In this document: positions 24,180-35,188 of the stretch, in pieces
How the letters are laid out: each line of letters begins with the position of its first letter
Numbering within the stretch: the stretch's first letter is position 1
Assembly (NCBI RefSeq): GCF_042477335.2
Contig: NC_091245.1
Span: forward strand, 111,634,501-111,698,500
Reading direction: 5' to 3'
DNA length: 64,000 bases
DNA from: Ovis canadensis
Lineage: Eukaryota; Chordata; Mammalia; Artiodactyla; Bovidae
Notes under the pieces: generated by a model
What the model saw: only the letters and a program-made list of their open reading frames with translations
What the model was told of the DNA's origin: nothing
The model's database searches: none
Translations under genes and position numbers: made by a program

Positions 24180-24400
24180 TCTACTTGTTGTTTAGTCCCT
24201 AAGTTGTGTCCGACTATTTTGCGACCCCATGAACTATAGCCTGCCAGCTCCTCTGTCCGTGGGATTTTCCAGGCAAGAATACTGGGGTGGGTTGCATTCC
24301 CTTCTCCAGGGGCTCTTCCCAACCTAAGGATCAAACCTGTGTCTCTTGAATCTCCTGCATTGGCAGATGGATTCTTTACTACTGAGCCCCCAAGGAAGCC
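24180..24400 (-). mobile_element. Bov-tA SINE inserted in a MIR
   Basis: Antisense Bov-tA, flanked by TCAAAACTC (left) and TCAAAACCC (right), a likely target-site duplication with one change. MIR sequence continues on both sides (GGATTCAAAACTC left, GGTCTTGGGCAAGTTTCCTG right). Confidence 0.85.
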
Positions 24401-25839
24401 CTCAAAACCCAGTCCCTCCACTAACTCCTTATGTGGTCTTGGGCAAGTTTCCTGTCCTGAGATCCAGTGTGTTCATCTGGTAACAAAATGAAGGAATAAT
24501 ACAGTAATTTCCACTTTATGCACTATCATGGGAATCTGCTGGGAGAACACAGTGGTTCTCAGTCTTGGCTCTGCGGTGTGCTGGTCCCAGAAAGTCGTGA
24601 GGCTGGTGGCCAATAATTTGTAGCTATTAATAGTTAAATCAGAGAAGAGTGCAAAGGATTTTTCAGTTTAAGTATCAGTGAATTCAATGTTGTCTTTGCA
24701 ATGACATCACTCTTCCTTACTGGCATTCCACAAAGCCTTCCTGAATGGGAGATAACTGGGAGATAATGGGGTGGAGTGAGAGCTAACTCCCTGGGAATTT
24801 GCACATAAGCGGCAGCCTATCTTATCTGTGCCACAACCCAAGGGAGTGCAGCAGGCAAGCAAATACTATCTCACCCATGGCTGGGGCTTGGATAAGGTGG
24901 ACAGTCCCTGAGCTAATGGCTAATGTACAGCAGTGGCCTGGGGCCTGGCACACAGTAGGTGCTTCTTTGGAAGGTCTCTGGCTATCTACCACTGCACATT
25001 CTGTCACCCCCAGGCACAATGCTGCAGCTTTCTCCCGCCTCAGGAAACAAAGATAAATGGTAGTAAAAGTGGGGAGAGGGACAGTGGAGACCAGGCTGGC
25101 TGGTGGGGGTGGGAGCTGAAGTGGGGAGGGCTGGCCCAGGGCCAGATCTGATGGGAAGGCCGTGGGATTGGAAACTACAGGTGGAACATTCTTACGCAGG
25201 TCAGGGGTAGGAGTCAGGACAACCCCACTCAAAATTTGACAATTGTGGTCCAAGGCCACCCATCCAGAAGATGCTGCTAGGTTCTCAAGAACATGCAGCT
25301 CCTAAGTGTCTGATCAACAAGGCTTCCTCCCTCCAGTCACCACCAACTCCTTCCAGCTCACTCATGCCCCTGTTCACCAGACCCTCACCACTGCAACCCC
25401 ACCCCCTAAGCTGGTCTGGCCAGCTCCAACAGAAGCCACCTGGCATCAAGCCTGTGGGAGGGGCCTCCAACCCAGACACTTGTCAGGACTCAGGACTGTG
25501 GGGACGGCCAGCCCCACCTTCCTGCAGCGACTGACAGCCGCTCTGGTTGTGGGAAAGGCCCAGCTAGCTGCGGGCCCCTCTCCCCCTGGACACTACCCAC
25601 ATATCCTGTCATCATGACGCCTAACCTGAAGGCAGCCGGGAGGGCCTGTCCCTTCTCAACCCCTCACCTAAACAAGTGAGAAAAAGAACAGGAAGGAAGT
25701 AAAAGATGGGGGGATACTCGCGACCTTCCATCTCAAAATCCTCTTCCCTGGAGCCACTGCCTGTACTTCCCCCACATCCCTCCCTTCCTCACAGCGGGTT
25801 CAGGCGGCCCCAGACACAGCCAGAATCCATCCAAAAAAA

Positions 25840-26497
25840 AAAAGACACAGATTCTTTATTTAAATCAGCAAACTCAGATTTTTCAAGCCCCAGCCCATGG
25901 TGAGCAGCCTTCCCTCCCAGGCCCCCTCACCCCCACCCCTTAGCCACAAAAAGGAATGGAAAATGAGAAGCCTGGGGGCCTCTGCCAGGGCAGGCTGCCT
26001 CCGAAGTGCGGTGAGTGCAGTCCAGCTGGGGCTGGGGTGGTGGTGGCCACAGGCCCCTCCCTATAAATTAAGTCCCTGCAGTCACAGCTGTAGGCAAGGC
26101 ATACTTGTGGGGGGAGAAGGCCATCAGGCAGCATCCTTGACGCCCAGCTAAGGAATGGATTAGGGCACAGGGCTCAGAGGGAAGAGGCCAGAGGAAAGAG
26201 AAGAGGTATGGTGCGGAGAGGGGGTGAGGCCCCCCCAGTCTTGGTCCCAGGGGAAAAGAGGCCAGTTGGTCCAGTTTTGTGTGTTTGGAGAAGGGAATGT
26301 ATTAGTAAGCACAAGGGGGAGGCCACCGTCGGGCAACCCCGGAGAAGACAGGCCAGGCCCCCACCCTGGCAGAAGGGAGAGCGAGAGCTCCCGAGGGCTC
26401 TCAGGGAATGTCAATGCTAAAAAAAAAAAAAAAAAAAAAACACAACAACATATATATTAACCATTCACGGAGGGCAGGGGCAGGGCTGCAGAGCAGA
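25840..26497 (-). other. TAGLN2: TAGLN2 3' UTR
   Basis: About 650 nt from the stop to the poly(A) region. In the transcript it holds a U22 tract (genomic A22 at 26419-26440) about 60 nt after the stop. It also has two 7-mer miR-1/206 seed matches (ACATTCC on the minus strand, genomic 26405-26411 and 26294-26300) and two miR-133 seed matches (GGACCAA, genomic 26266-26272 and 26241-26247). TAGLN2 is a reported miR-1 and miR-133a target in human cells (established knowledge); conservation here is inferred. Confidence 0.8.
25855..25860 (-). terminator. TAGLN2 poly(A) signal AATAAA
   Basis: A canonical AATAAA on the minus strand is followed 10-30 nt later by a T-rich block (genomic A run near 25832-25842), a normal downstream element. 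It is the best match after the stop codon. Confidence 0.8.
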
Positions 26498-28094
<1,597 letters not shown>

Positions 28095-28601
28095 TCCGGA
28101 GGGTGGTGGCAGCGGCTGTGGGGGACTGGGGAGAGAACACAGCCAGACCCTCGGTCAGCACTCTGCAGCCTGCGGAGTGGGGGGCCGCCCACGGGGACAC
28201 ACGCCGTCTCCCTCAGGGGGGCCCCGGAGGGGAGAACAGCTGCCAAATGAGAGCATCTCGCCTTGGCCCCGGTGGGTTCTCCCACCCTTATGACAGGAGC
28301 CTGTCTACTATATTGAGGCTTCCCATTAGATTTCATTTGAATGGCTCCACTCCTACAATGAAGTATAAAACCCACTGGAATACAACATAGGGTAAATGAG
28401 GCCAGGATTGGCGGTTCAGCCCCCCATTAGGGGTGGTCAGCTTTAGTAAAGGCAAACTGGTCATTCTAACCCTAACTGTGCCTTTTCCAGTGTGGGAAGG
28501 AGAATGATTTGGAAAGAATATGCAGTGGCTGGGAACCCATGCCAGGAGTTAGAGGACTGGACAGATCTACCCTCAATAAGCCACTGGGTTTTCACTGAGC
28601 T

Positions 28602-28812
28602 TCCCAGGTGGGACTAATGGTAAAGAATACACCTGCTAGCACAGGAGATGCGAGAGATGTAGGTTTGATCTCTGGGTTGGGAAGATCCCCTGGTGTAGGA
28701 AATGGCAACCCACTCCAGTATTCTTGCCTGGAAAATCCCATGGACAGAGGAGCCTGGTGGGCTACAGCCCATGGGGTCGCAAAAAAGTCAGACACGACTG
28801 AGCAACTAACAC
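28602..28812 (+). mobile_element. Bov-tA SINE
   Basis: Sense copy from TTCCCAGGTGGGACTAATGG through CAACCCACTCCAGTATTCTT to GTCAGACACGACTGAGCAAC. Confidence 0.9.
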
Positions 28813-28971
28813 TTTCATTGAGCAGCCACTATTTGCGCTGGGGCTTGCAAAAGAGACAGAAATCCTTGATTCTAAAGTTGCACGTAATGCCATCAGAGAG
28901 ACAAAGACAGCACATGGGAAAGTACAAGAGTTGTACAGGATGAATATCAAACTATACAGATCATGTTATTT

Positions 28972-29165
28972 AGTTGCAAAGTCAACTCAACTCTTTTCCA
29001 ACAACATGGACTGTAGCCCGCCAGGTTCTTCTGTCCATGGGATTCCCCAGGCAAGAATATCAGAATGGGTTGCCATCCAGTGGATCTTCCTGGCCCAGGG
29101 ATCGAACCCACACCTCCTGCCTTGCAGGCAGATTCTTTACTACTGAGCCAGCAGGGAAGCCCATT
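28972..29165 (-). mobile_element. Bov-tA SINE
   Basis: Antisense copy: ACATGGACTGTAGCCCGCCA, GGCAAGAATATCAGAATGGG, TACTGAGCCAGCAGGGAAGC. Confidence 0.88.
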
Positions 29166-29329
29166 TGCCGCAGGAATTAAGGGAGGAGTATGGACAGAAG
29201 CAGCCTGGAGGGCTTCCTGGAGACGTAGGTCTGAGTAGGCCCTTAACAGATTTCACTAGGCAATGGGACTTTATATGAGAAATCAGGTATTACTTAATTC
29301 TACTTTCCTTTCTAAAAGGAGTGGGAGGC

Positions 29330-29780
29330 AGAATGGCTCCTGCAAAGGTGCCTATATCCTAATTCCCAGAACCTGCAAATGTTACCTTATATTGCAAAAG
29401 GGATTTTGTGGGTGTGACTGAATTAAGGATCTTGAGATAGGGAAAGTACCCTGGGCCATCCAGCGGGGCCCAATGTACTCACAACAAGGGTCATTATAAG
29501 TTAAAGAGGAAGGCAGTTGAATCAAAGTGCGAGAATGAGAAGGAAGTCAATGATGAAGTTTCACAGGGCCGTGAACCAAGCAATACAAGTGGCCTCAAGA
29601 AGCTAAGAAAGGCAAGGCGTGGAATCTCCCCTAGGCACCCCCAGAAAGAACGCAGCCCTGCCGATCCCTTGATTTTAGCCAGAGAGACTTAGCCCTGCAA
29701 GATATTAAATGTATGTTGCTTTAAGTCACAAAATTTGTGATAATTTGTTATAGCAGGAATAAGGCCTAATTCAGGAGCCT
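29330..29780 (+). mobile_element. Old MaLR-like LTR fossil
   Basis: Resembles an ancient mammalian LTR of the MLT1/MaLR group: CCTAATTCCCAGAACCTGCA near the start, TTAAGGATCTTGAGATAGGG in the middle, and a TTTAAGTCACAAAATTTGTG / TTTGTTATAGCAG end. It appears as a single isolated, decayed copy with no internal region. Family assignment is from memory. Confidence 0.45.
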
Positions 29781-30371
29781 TGGGTGGTATCAGTTTGAGG
29801 ACCTCAGTCAGGAAGAACCGGGAGGGGGGTGGTTTCCTGACCACTGGCCTGAGTTGACAGCCCACACCTCATAGAGGGCAGTCTGTCCCCACCCGCCACC
29901 TCCCTGCCTAAGTCCCCGCACTCAGAGCCCTGTCCTGCAACACCACATGTCAAGGGGGAGCCAGAACCAGAGACAGCATGGGACTCAATTTCCTGCCTCT
30001 GTCCCATCCCCATGGGCTCTTCTTTCTGCTCTGAAATAGAGCTGGCTGACTGTACAGAAAAGAGGATGCCCCTGACCAGGCACCTAAGTTGGAGGGGAGG
30101 GAAGGGAGACACTCCCATGCCCCAATCTGGCCCCAGGCCAGGTCAGGCTTGAGGGATGAAGTCAGGCACACAGCAGGTTGAGCCCCTACTGCCTCCTCCC
30201 TGCCCCTCCGGGCAGGTCACAGGGACAGCAGCTGCCTCAACCTCCCTCACACCTCAGTCCCTGCGGGGGCTCAGTTCAGGCGGCCCCTCCCCACACTCCA
30301 ACAGGGCTGCTCTTTCTGACTCCAACTTATGGGGCTGCACTTTTCCGTCAGAGATCCTCCCCATAAATCAG

Positions 30372-30381
30372 CTATTTTTAA
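30372..30381. promoter_or_regulatory. MEF2-type motif in TAGLN2 intron
   Basis: CTATTTTTAA fits the MEF2 consensus YTAWWWWTAR. A second identical motif lies at 12755-12764. Ten-base motifs of this kind occur by chance, so function is only a possibility. Confidence 0.25.
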
Positions 30382-32399
30382 ACCTCATTAAGAGCAACCC
30401 ACCCCCACTTCACCCAGCCTGAAAGCCCCGCCAGATAAATGTCAGTCTGGGCCTTGACCCACACACCAGCCACACACACACTTAGCTGGGGGAGGGCAGG
30501 CTGGTTGAGCGGCTGAGGTCTGCAGAGAGAGCAGACAAGATTCCCTGCCCCCAGCCCAGCCCCAACGGCTCAGCCACCACTCAGCCTCTGTGAGCCTGTG
30601 ACCCTGCCGCATAGGCTTGGGAGGCTTGGAAGGAAGGAGAGGGGGCCGGAGGCTGCTGCCACCAGGAAGCCCCCTTGTCCCAGCCCCTTGTCTAGACCTC
30701 ACTTCTGGGAGCAGCTTCACTGTGGTCACCTGGGCCTCAGGGCGTTGTCTCCATGGAGCCAACTGGCCTGAGGCCCAGGGATCGCTATGGCCAGGAAAGC
30801 ACAGGAGAATGATTAACCCGGACACTAGGGTTACAAAGGGAGAGCAGGGCCGAAGCCTGACCCCTCCAGTGTTGCCTATGGAGGAGCAGGACAGACTCAG
30901 CCCCCCAGGCCCCATCCACTCACCAGGTGGATGGTGAGCCCTCCTGAACTCTGGAGCCAGGACACAGCTGGCAAGGTCACAGGCCCCAGCTGCAGTGTCT
31001 CAGCTCCACTTGGGGCCACTGCCCTAGACCCTGCGGTGTCAGAGCCATGAGGCAGAGCTCTGGCAGGAGGGCGAGCCATGAGGCAGCCTGCCCACAGCTG
31101 TTCTCCCCACCCCCATGAGCAGACAACCTCTGAGGAGCCGTGGCTGCTGGGACTGCCCCTTAAGGAGGGAAGGTAGCCACTTGCCTACTGGAGTGGGGAG
31201 AAGCTGTGCCGGAAACGCCCAGAGCTGGGGGTCCAACGGGAAGACAGCTGCACAGCTTGGGGGGTGGGCTAGCAGTGAGTAAGGTGATCTCCAGAGGTAC
31301 TCCAGACAGCGGTGGGAACAGCCCTCACCCCCACCCACGAGGTTACCACAGCTGGGAGAGGGGAGGGGCTGCAAAAGGCACTTCAGCCCTCAGCCGCACC
31401 CAGACCCTGGCTGGACCAGGGACGCTTACCTCACCCCACCGAGCTGAGGAGCTGATGCCAAAGAAAAGGCGGACGTGGGGGTGGGGTGGGAGGATTCCAG
31501 GGCTCCGGGCAGGGGTGTTGAATTGTGAAGACAAAGGGACTCTCCATTCATTGTGCAGAGAGGACCCAGGGGGACTTCCCAACCCAGAGCTGGCATTTAG
31601 ACTACCCTGAAAAAGCGAAGTGGGAACCCTTGCCTCTAAACTGAAGTGCCACAGGGAGCAGGGGCGGTGGGAGACCTACGACTGAGGGGCCACCCTGGGG
31701 CAGCCCCCTTGCTGTCGAGTCAGGGAGCAGAAGAGAAAGCTGAAGCTGCACAAACAGGAAGCCACAAGGCTTGCAGGGGAGGAGGGCTATGGGGGGGCCG
31801 TTGCCATGGCTTCTGTGTACCAAACACAGGAATGGGGCAAGGTCGCGGCACCAGGCAGAAACGTCCACTAAGTGCAGAAGTGGTCAGGAGGCGCTAAGCG
31901 GGAGCAGAGGCAAGGCAGGGCATGGGGAGCAGAAGTGGGATCCTTGGAAAGGGGTCGCTTCACAGGTACAGACAGGTGCACGGGATTCCTCAAGGAAGCA
32001 GCTGTGGAGGGAACAGAAGAATGTGGAGAAGGGAAGTTACAAGCGTTGGGGATTAGAGGCCAATCCCCAGGGGGGCTGGGGTGGGGCGTGGGGGAAGAAT
32101 TGCACTTGGACAGACTCAGCTGTTGATTCTGGAAGGGTAGGGGCCCGCTGGCCTCACCCTACCTTGGCCTTCTCTGCTGTTTGAAGTCTTCCCTGTGGAC
32201 TAGGAAGGAGAAATTGGAAGTACGGTTACAGACCCGGAGCTGTCCCTGTCTGGTGCTCTGGAGTCAGAAAATTAGGAGAACCACGGGTCTCCTCCTACCC
32301 CGGATCCCCGTACTAGTCCATTCTCACCTCTACCCTGCTTCTTTCTGCTAGCGGATACCAAGCTTCCCCAGAACCTCACCCTTGGCGGCTCCAGGAGAC

Positions 32400-33480
32400 T
32401 CAAGGAGGCCAGCAGACAGCGCGGGGTAGGGGGGTTGGGGAGGTCTGCAGCAGTCGATTTCCGGTCCTGCTGGTCCGCCCCCCCACAGTCGCCCCCACTC
32501 GCCACACCCTAGGCCGTTACTGGGATGAATCACCCCCCGCCCGCCGCTGGGGTGACGCAGCGGTCTGGGCAGCCCGCCTGCCCGCCCGCGGCCACCACCG
32601 ACTTTCCCAGCAGCAGGGGGCAAGGGGTGGGGGCGTCGGCTCCCGTAGAGGCTGGAGGCCTGGAAAGCAGCCATCCTCCCCCAACACCGCCTCCTACAGG
32701 CAGGGCACCCCGAGGCGCTGTCTGGGCTGCAACCTCCCAGATGCTTAAGGTCGAGAGACCTCCTGGAGAGGACTGGAACTTCAAGTCCCCGCCCAAACCC
32801 GAGGCCACTGCGGGACCCGAGCACGGCGGCCCCTCGCCCCAACTCGCGACGGCCAGTCCCCAGAAAAACGAGCTTCAGAAACGAAGAGGGCAGGCAGCAC
32901 CCACACGTGCTCCTGCAACCAGGAAGTGAAGGGTCGCCTGGGAAGCCCCGGCGGCGCGGAGCTGGCCAAGGGTGGGCGCCGGGACCCTGTACCCTGCATC
33001 ACTCTGGGCCAGCCGTATAATCCGTGACCCCCCTCCCTTTCTCGCCCCAGCGAGACCCGGGACTGGAGCCGGCGGGCGGAGCGCAGTCCCAGAGTCTCCG
33101 ATCCCAACGAACGCCCCGTCAATGCACTAGCAACACCGCCTGACCTCATCGCTCAACAATGCAGGGGTCAGAGCCTGGGGACGGACCTGACAGCCCAGGG
33201 CGGGGCAGGGCAGTCAACGGACCCTTGCCTGCCAGCCCTCGATCCGCAAGCCCGCTGGAGCAAGCCGCAAGCTCGGGATTCTTCCTTTCTGGAGACCGCG
33301 CACATCCCACGCCCTCAAGGACCCTTCCCTCCAGCTTACGGTTCACGTGGGTCGGAGAGTTGCGCACTCGAGGCGGGGGCCGCAGCGCGAGTGGATCGCC
33401 CGGGTGGGGCCGAGGGTTTTCAGCCTGCTCCCGCCTCGGACGGGGCGGGCCAGGGGCGGGGCAAGGGCCGAGAGAGTTTA
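32400..33480 (-). promoter_or_regulatory. TAGLN2: TAGLN2 CpG island and promoter
   Basis: About 1 kb of CpG-dense sequence upstream of the TAGLN2 coding exons, with GC boxes (GGGCGGGGC-type) at 33440-33470 and CACGTG E-boxes at 32904-32909 and 33344-33349. It is the only island between the TAGLN2 ATG and the 3' end of IGSF9, so it is the likely TAGLN2 promoter. A possible first-exon donor on the minus strand is GAACC / GTAAGC at 33340 / 33339. The true exon 1 needs transcript data. Confidence 0.6.
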
Positions 33481-34870
33481 AAGGCGCCGCAGTGCAGCTG
33501 CTGAGGGCAGTGCTTAAGAGAGAGAGGGGCGGTGGACCAGACCCTGAGTTAAAAGACCTGGAGGCAGTGGCCTCAACCCTTGAGAACCTCCAGCCCTACC
33601 CCAGAGCCCTTAAACGTGTGCCCCAGTGGGAAACTCTGCCTAGGTTAGCGCAAGACTGTGGGCGTTTTTATGTGGAAAGAATCCTTTTGGCTTAAATAGG
33701 GTGGTTAGGTAAATGGAGGCACAGGAAAACATTCCCCTAGACACAAGTGACTAGGGTGTGGCAGAACTGGAACTAGCAGGCCGGGACAGCTCCCGCACGT
33801 GGTCTTGCTCCCCACCTTCTTCAAGCCTGGGCAGAAACTAACAGTGAGGTCATTCCTTGCCCAGGGCCCAAGGGGTGTGATCAGCTTTCGGACCTTCAGA
33901 CTTGACTCCTTTCTCCTTCGTTTCCTCCCCTATGACCCGGCACCTCTGTTTTATCCTGGAGGGATCAGAAGAGGCTTCAGTGGAGGAGACTAGGAGTTCT
34001 TCTGTCTCTGAGGATGGAGGAGAGCATCCTTTGGGGGTTGAAAGAATGCCCCCACCTGTTTTCAGGCTTCAGTTGAGCAGTCCCTCTAGGGTGGAGTCGC
34101 TGCTTATAGCCATCAGGGGAGTTCTTCATATATGATAGAAGCCCCCATTGAAACTTGTTTTCAAGCACATCAACAACCTGTGGCTTCTCACTTTTCCATT
34201 CTCTCTTGCCCGGCCCTCCCTACCTCTATATTCTGGTGATTCCCTGGGATGCCAAGTGTTTTTACTCCTCCCTACCTTCACACAGGCTGTTCCTCTGCCT
34301 GGGATGCTCTCCCTCCCATGACTGACTTCTCACTGCTCTACCCATCACCAACTTGGTGGCTTTGGGGCAGATTACTAAAGCACTGAACACCTCAGTCACC
34401 TAGTCTATAAAAGAGAGCTAATAGTACTACCTACCGCAGAGTGGTAGACAATTCAACAGTACATGTACAAAATTTAGAGCAGTGCCTGGCTATTGTTCTC
34501 ACTTCCTGTGACACGCCAGTCCCAGCACAAGCTGTAAGCATTCACTGTTTGCAGACTCCTCCCTTCATACTACCTTAATAACCAACAGACAGCTTTATCA
34601 CAGAACTTATCACAGCACACTGTAACTATTTCTTTATTTTCCTGCTTCACTGACTGGAAAGAATTCCCCCAAGAGCAAAGATGTCTTGTGAACTTTGTAT
34701 TTTTTCAGCACCTAGCTCAATGGCTGGACTTCAGCAGCTGACCTCAGGAAGCACTTAATAACTGCTTTTGGAATGGATCTTGAATGTATCTCCATTCTTT
34801 CACAGAGTCCCCTCACTGTTTAGGGTGTAGGGATTTCTTTCTACTTCCCTCTCAGATTCAAAGCAGATGA
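33481..34870. other. Gene-free gap between TAGLN2 and IGSF9
   Basis: About 1.4 kb. The right half (34190-34790) looks like L2 LINE sequence with a MIR inside it (34355-34500: CACTGAACACCTCAGTCACC, GAGCAGTGCCTGGC). The left half is unique sequence next to the TAGLN2 promoter. Confidence 0.5.
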
Positions 34871-34890
34871 CACACAGAAAGATTTTTCAC

Positions 34891-34896
34891 TTTATT
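34891..34896 (-). terminator. IGSF9 poly(A) signal AATAAA
   Basis: Canonical hexamer on the minus strand, about 295 nt after the stop codon and just past the CA/CG tract. No other AATAAA lies between it and the stop. Confidence 0.8.
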
Positions 34897-34932
34897 TACC
34901 TGTAAAAAAAAGCCTCACCCACACCACAAACA

Positions 34933-34933
<1 letters not shown>

Positions 34934-34980
<47 letters not shown>

Positions 34981-34988
34981 GCGCGCGC
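34934..34988. repeat. (CA)n(CG)n compound microsatellite
   Basis: About 55 bp of uninterrupted alternating purine-pyrimidine, roughly 16 CA units then 11-12 CG units. Within the IGSF9 3' UTR. Confidence 0.97.
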
Positions 34989-35188
34989 CCACACAGGCAG
35001 ACCTAAGATCACCGTTGCAGTCCTCAGACTCGAGGGCCTCAGTCCGTACACCCCTCAGCAAGCCCACTGTCAGGGTCTCTGACTGAGCACCAAAGGGGCA
35101 GGGGCAGCATCCCCAGCTGGAGAAAGATCTTGCTGGGGGCTTCCCCTGCAGGGTCCCTGCGCCTTCACCCTGTCTCATGTTAGGGCAT

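Larger units (their letters stand above)
11700..25839. other. Gene-free interval between CFAP45 and TAGLN2
   Basis: Roughly 14 kb without a recognisable gene. It holds Bov-tA SINEs (12240, 13268, 14985, 16250, 20225, 20985, 22190, 24180), CHR-2-like SINEs (13498, 14376), an old L1 block (13615-14870), one LTR fossil (15613-15850), an L2 block (20480-21390) and MIR pieces (13070-13180, 17900-17990, 20100-20220, 24140-24500). An L2-like tail lies near 22000-22110. Stretches at 16560-17880, 18000-20100, 22400-24140 and 24500-25840 hold nothing I can name. Confidence 0.6.
28116..33337 (-). other. TAGLN2 5' intron region
   Basis: About 5 kb between the ATG exon and the promoter CpG island. It contains two Bov-tA SINEs (28602-28812, 28972-29165), an old LTR-like repeat (29330-29780) and a MEF2-type motif CTATTTTTAA at 30372-30381. 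GC-rich unique sequence at 30.4-32.3 kb contains no recognisable exon. Confidence 0.55.
34875..35188 (-). other. IGSF9: IGSF9 3' UTR
   Basis: About 310 nt from the stop codon to the poly(A) region. It contains an alternating purine-pyrimidine tract: CA repeats (34934-34966) running directly into CG repeats (34966-34988), which reads as (CG)n(TG)n in the transcript. Confidence 0.8.

Noticed and set aside
33159-33695. A 178-codon plus-strand open frame running out of the TAGLN2 CpG island
   Set aside because: Starts in CpG-island sequence with Pro/Gly/Arg/Ser bias and has no recognised homology; long open frames are expected there by chance. A divergent non-coding transcript remains possible.
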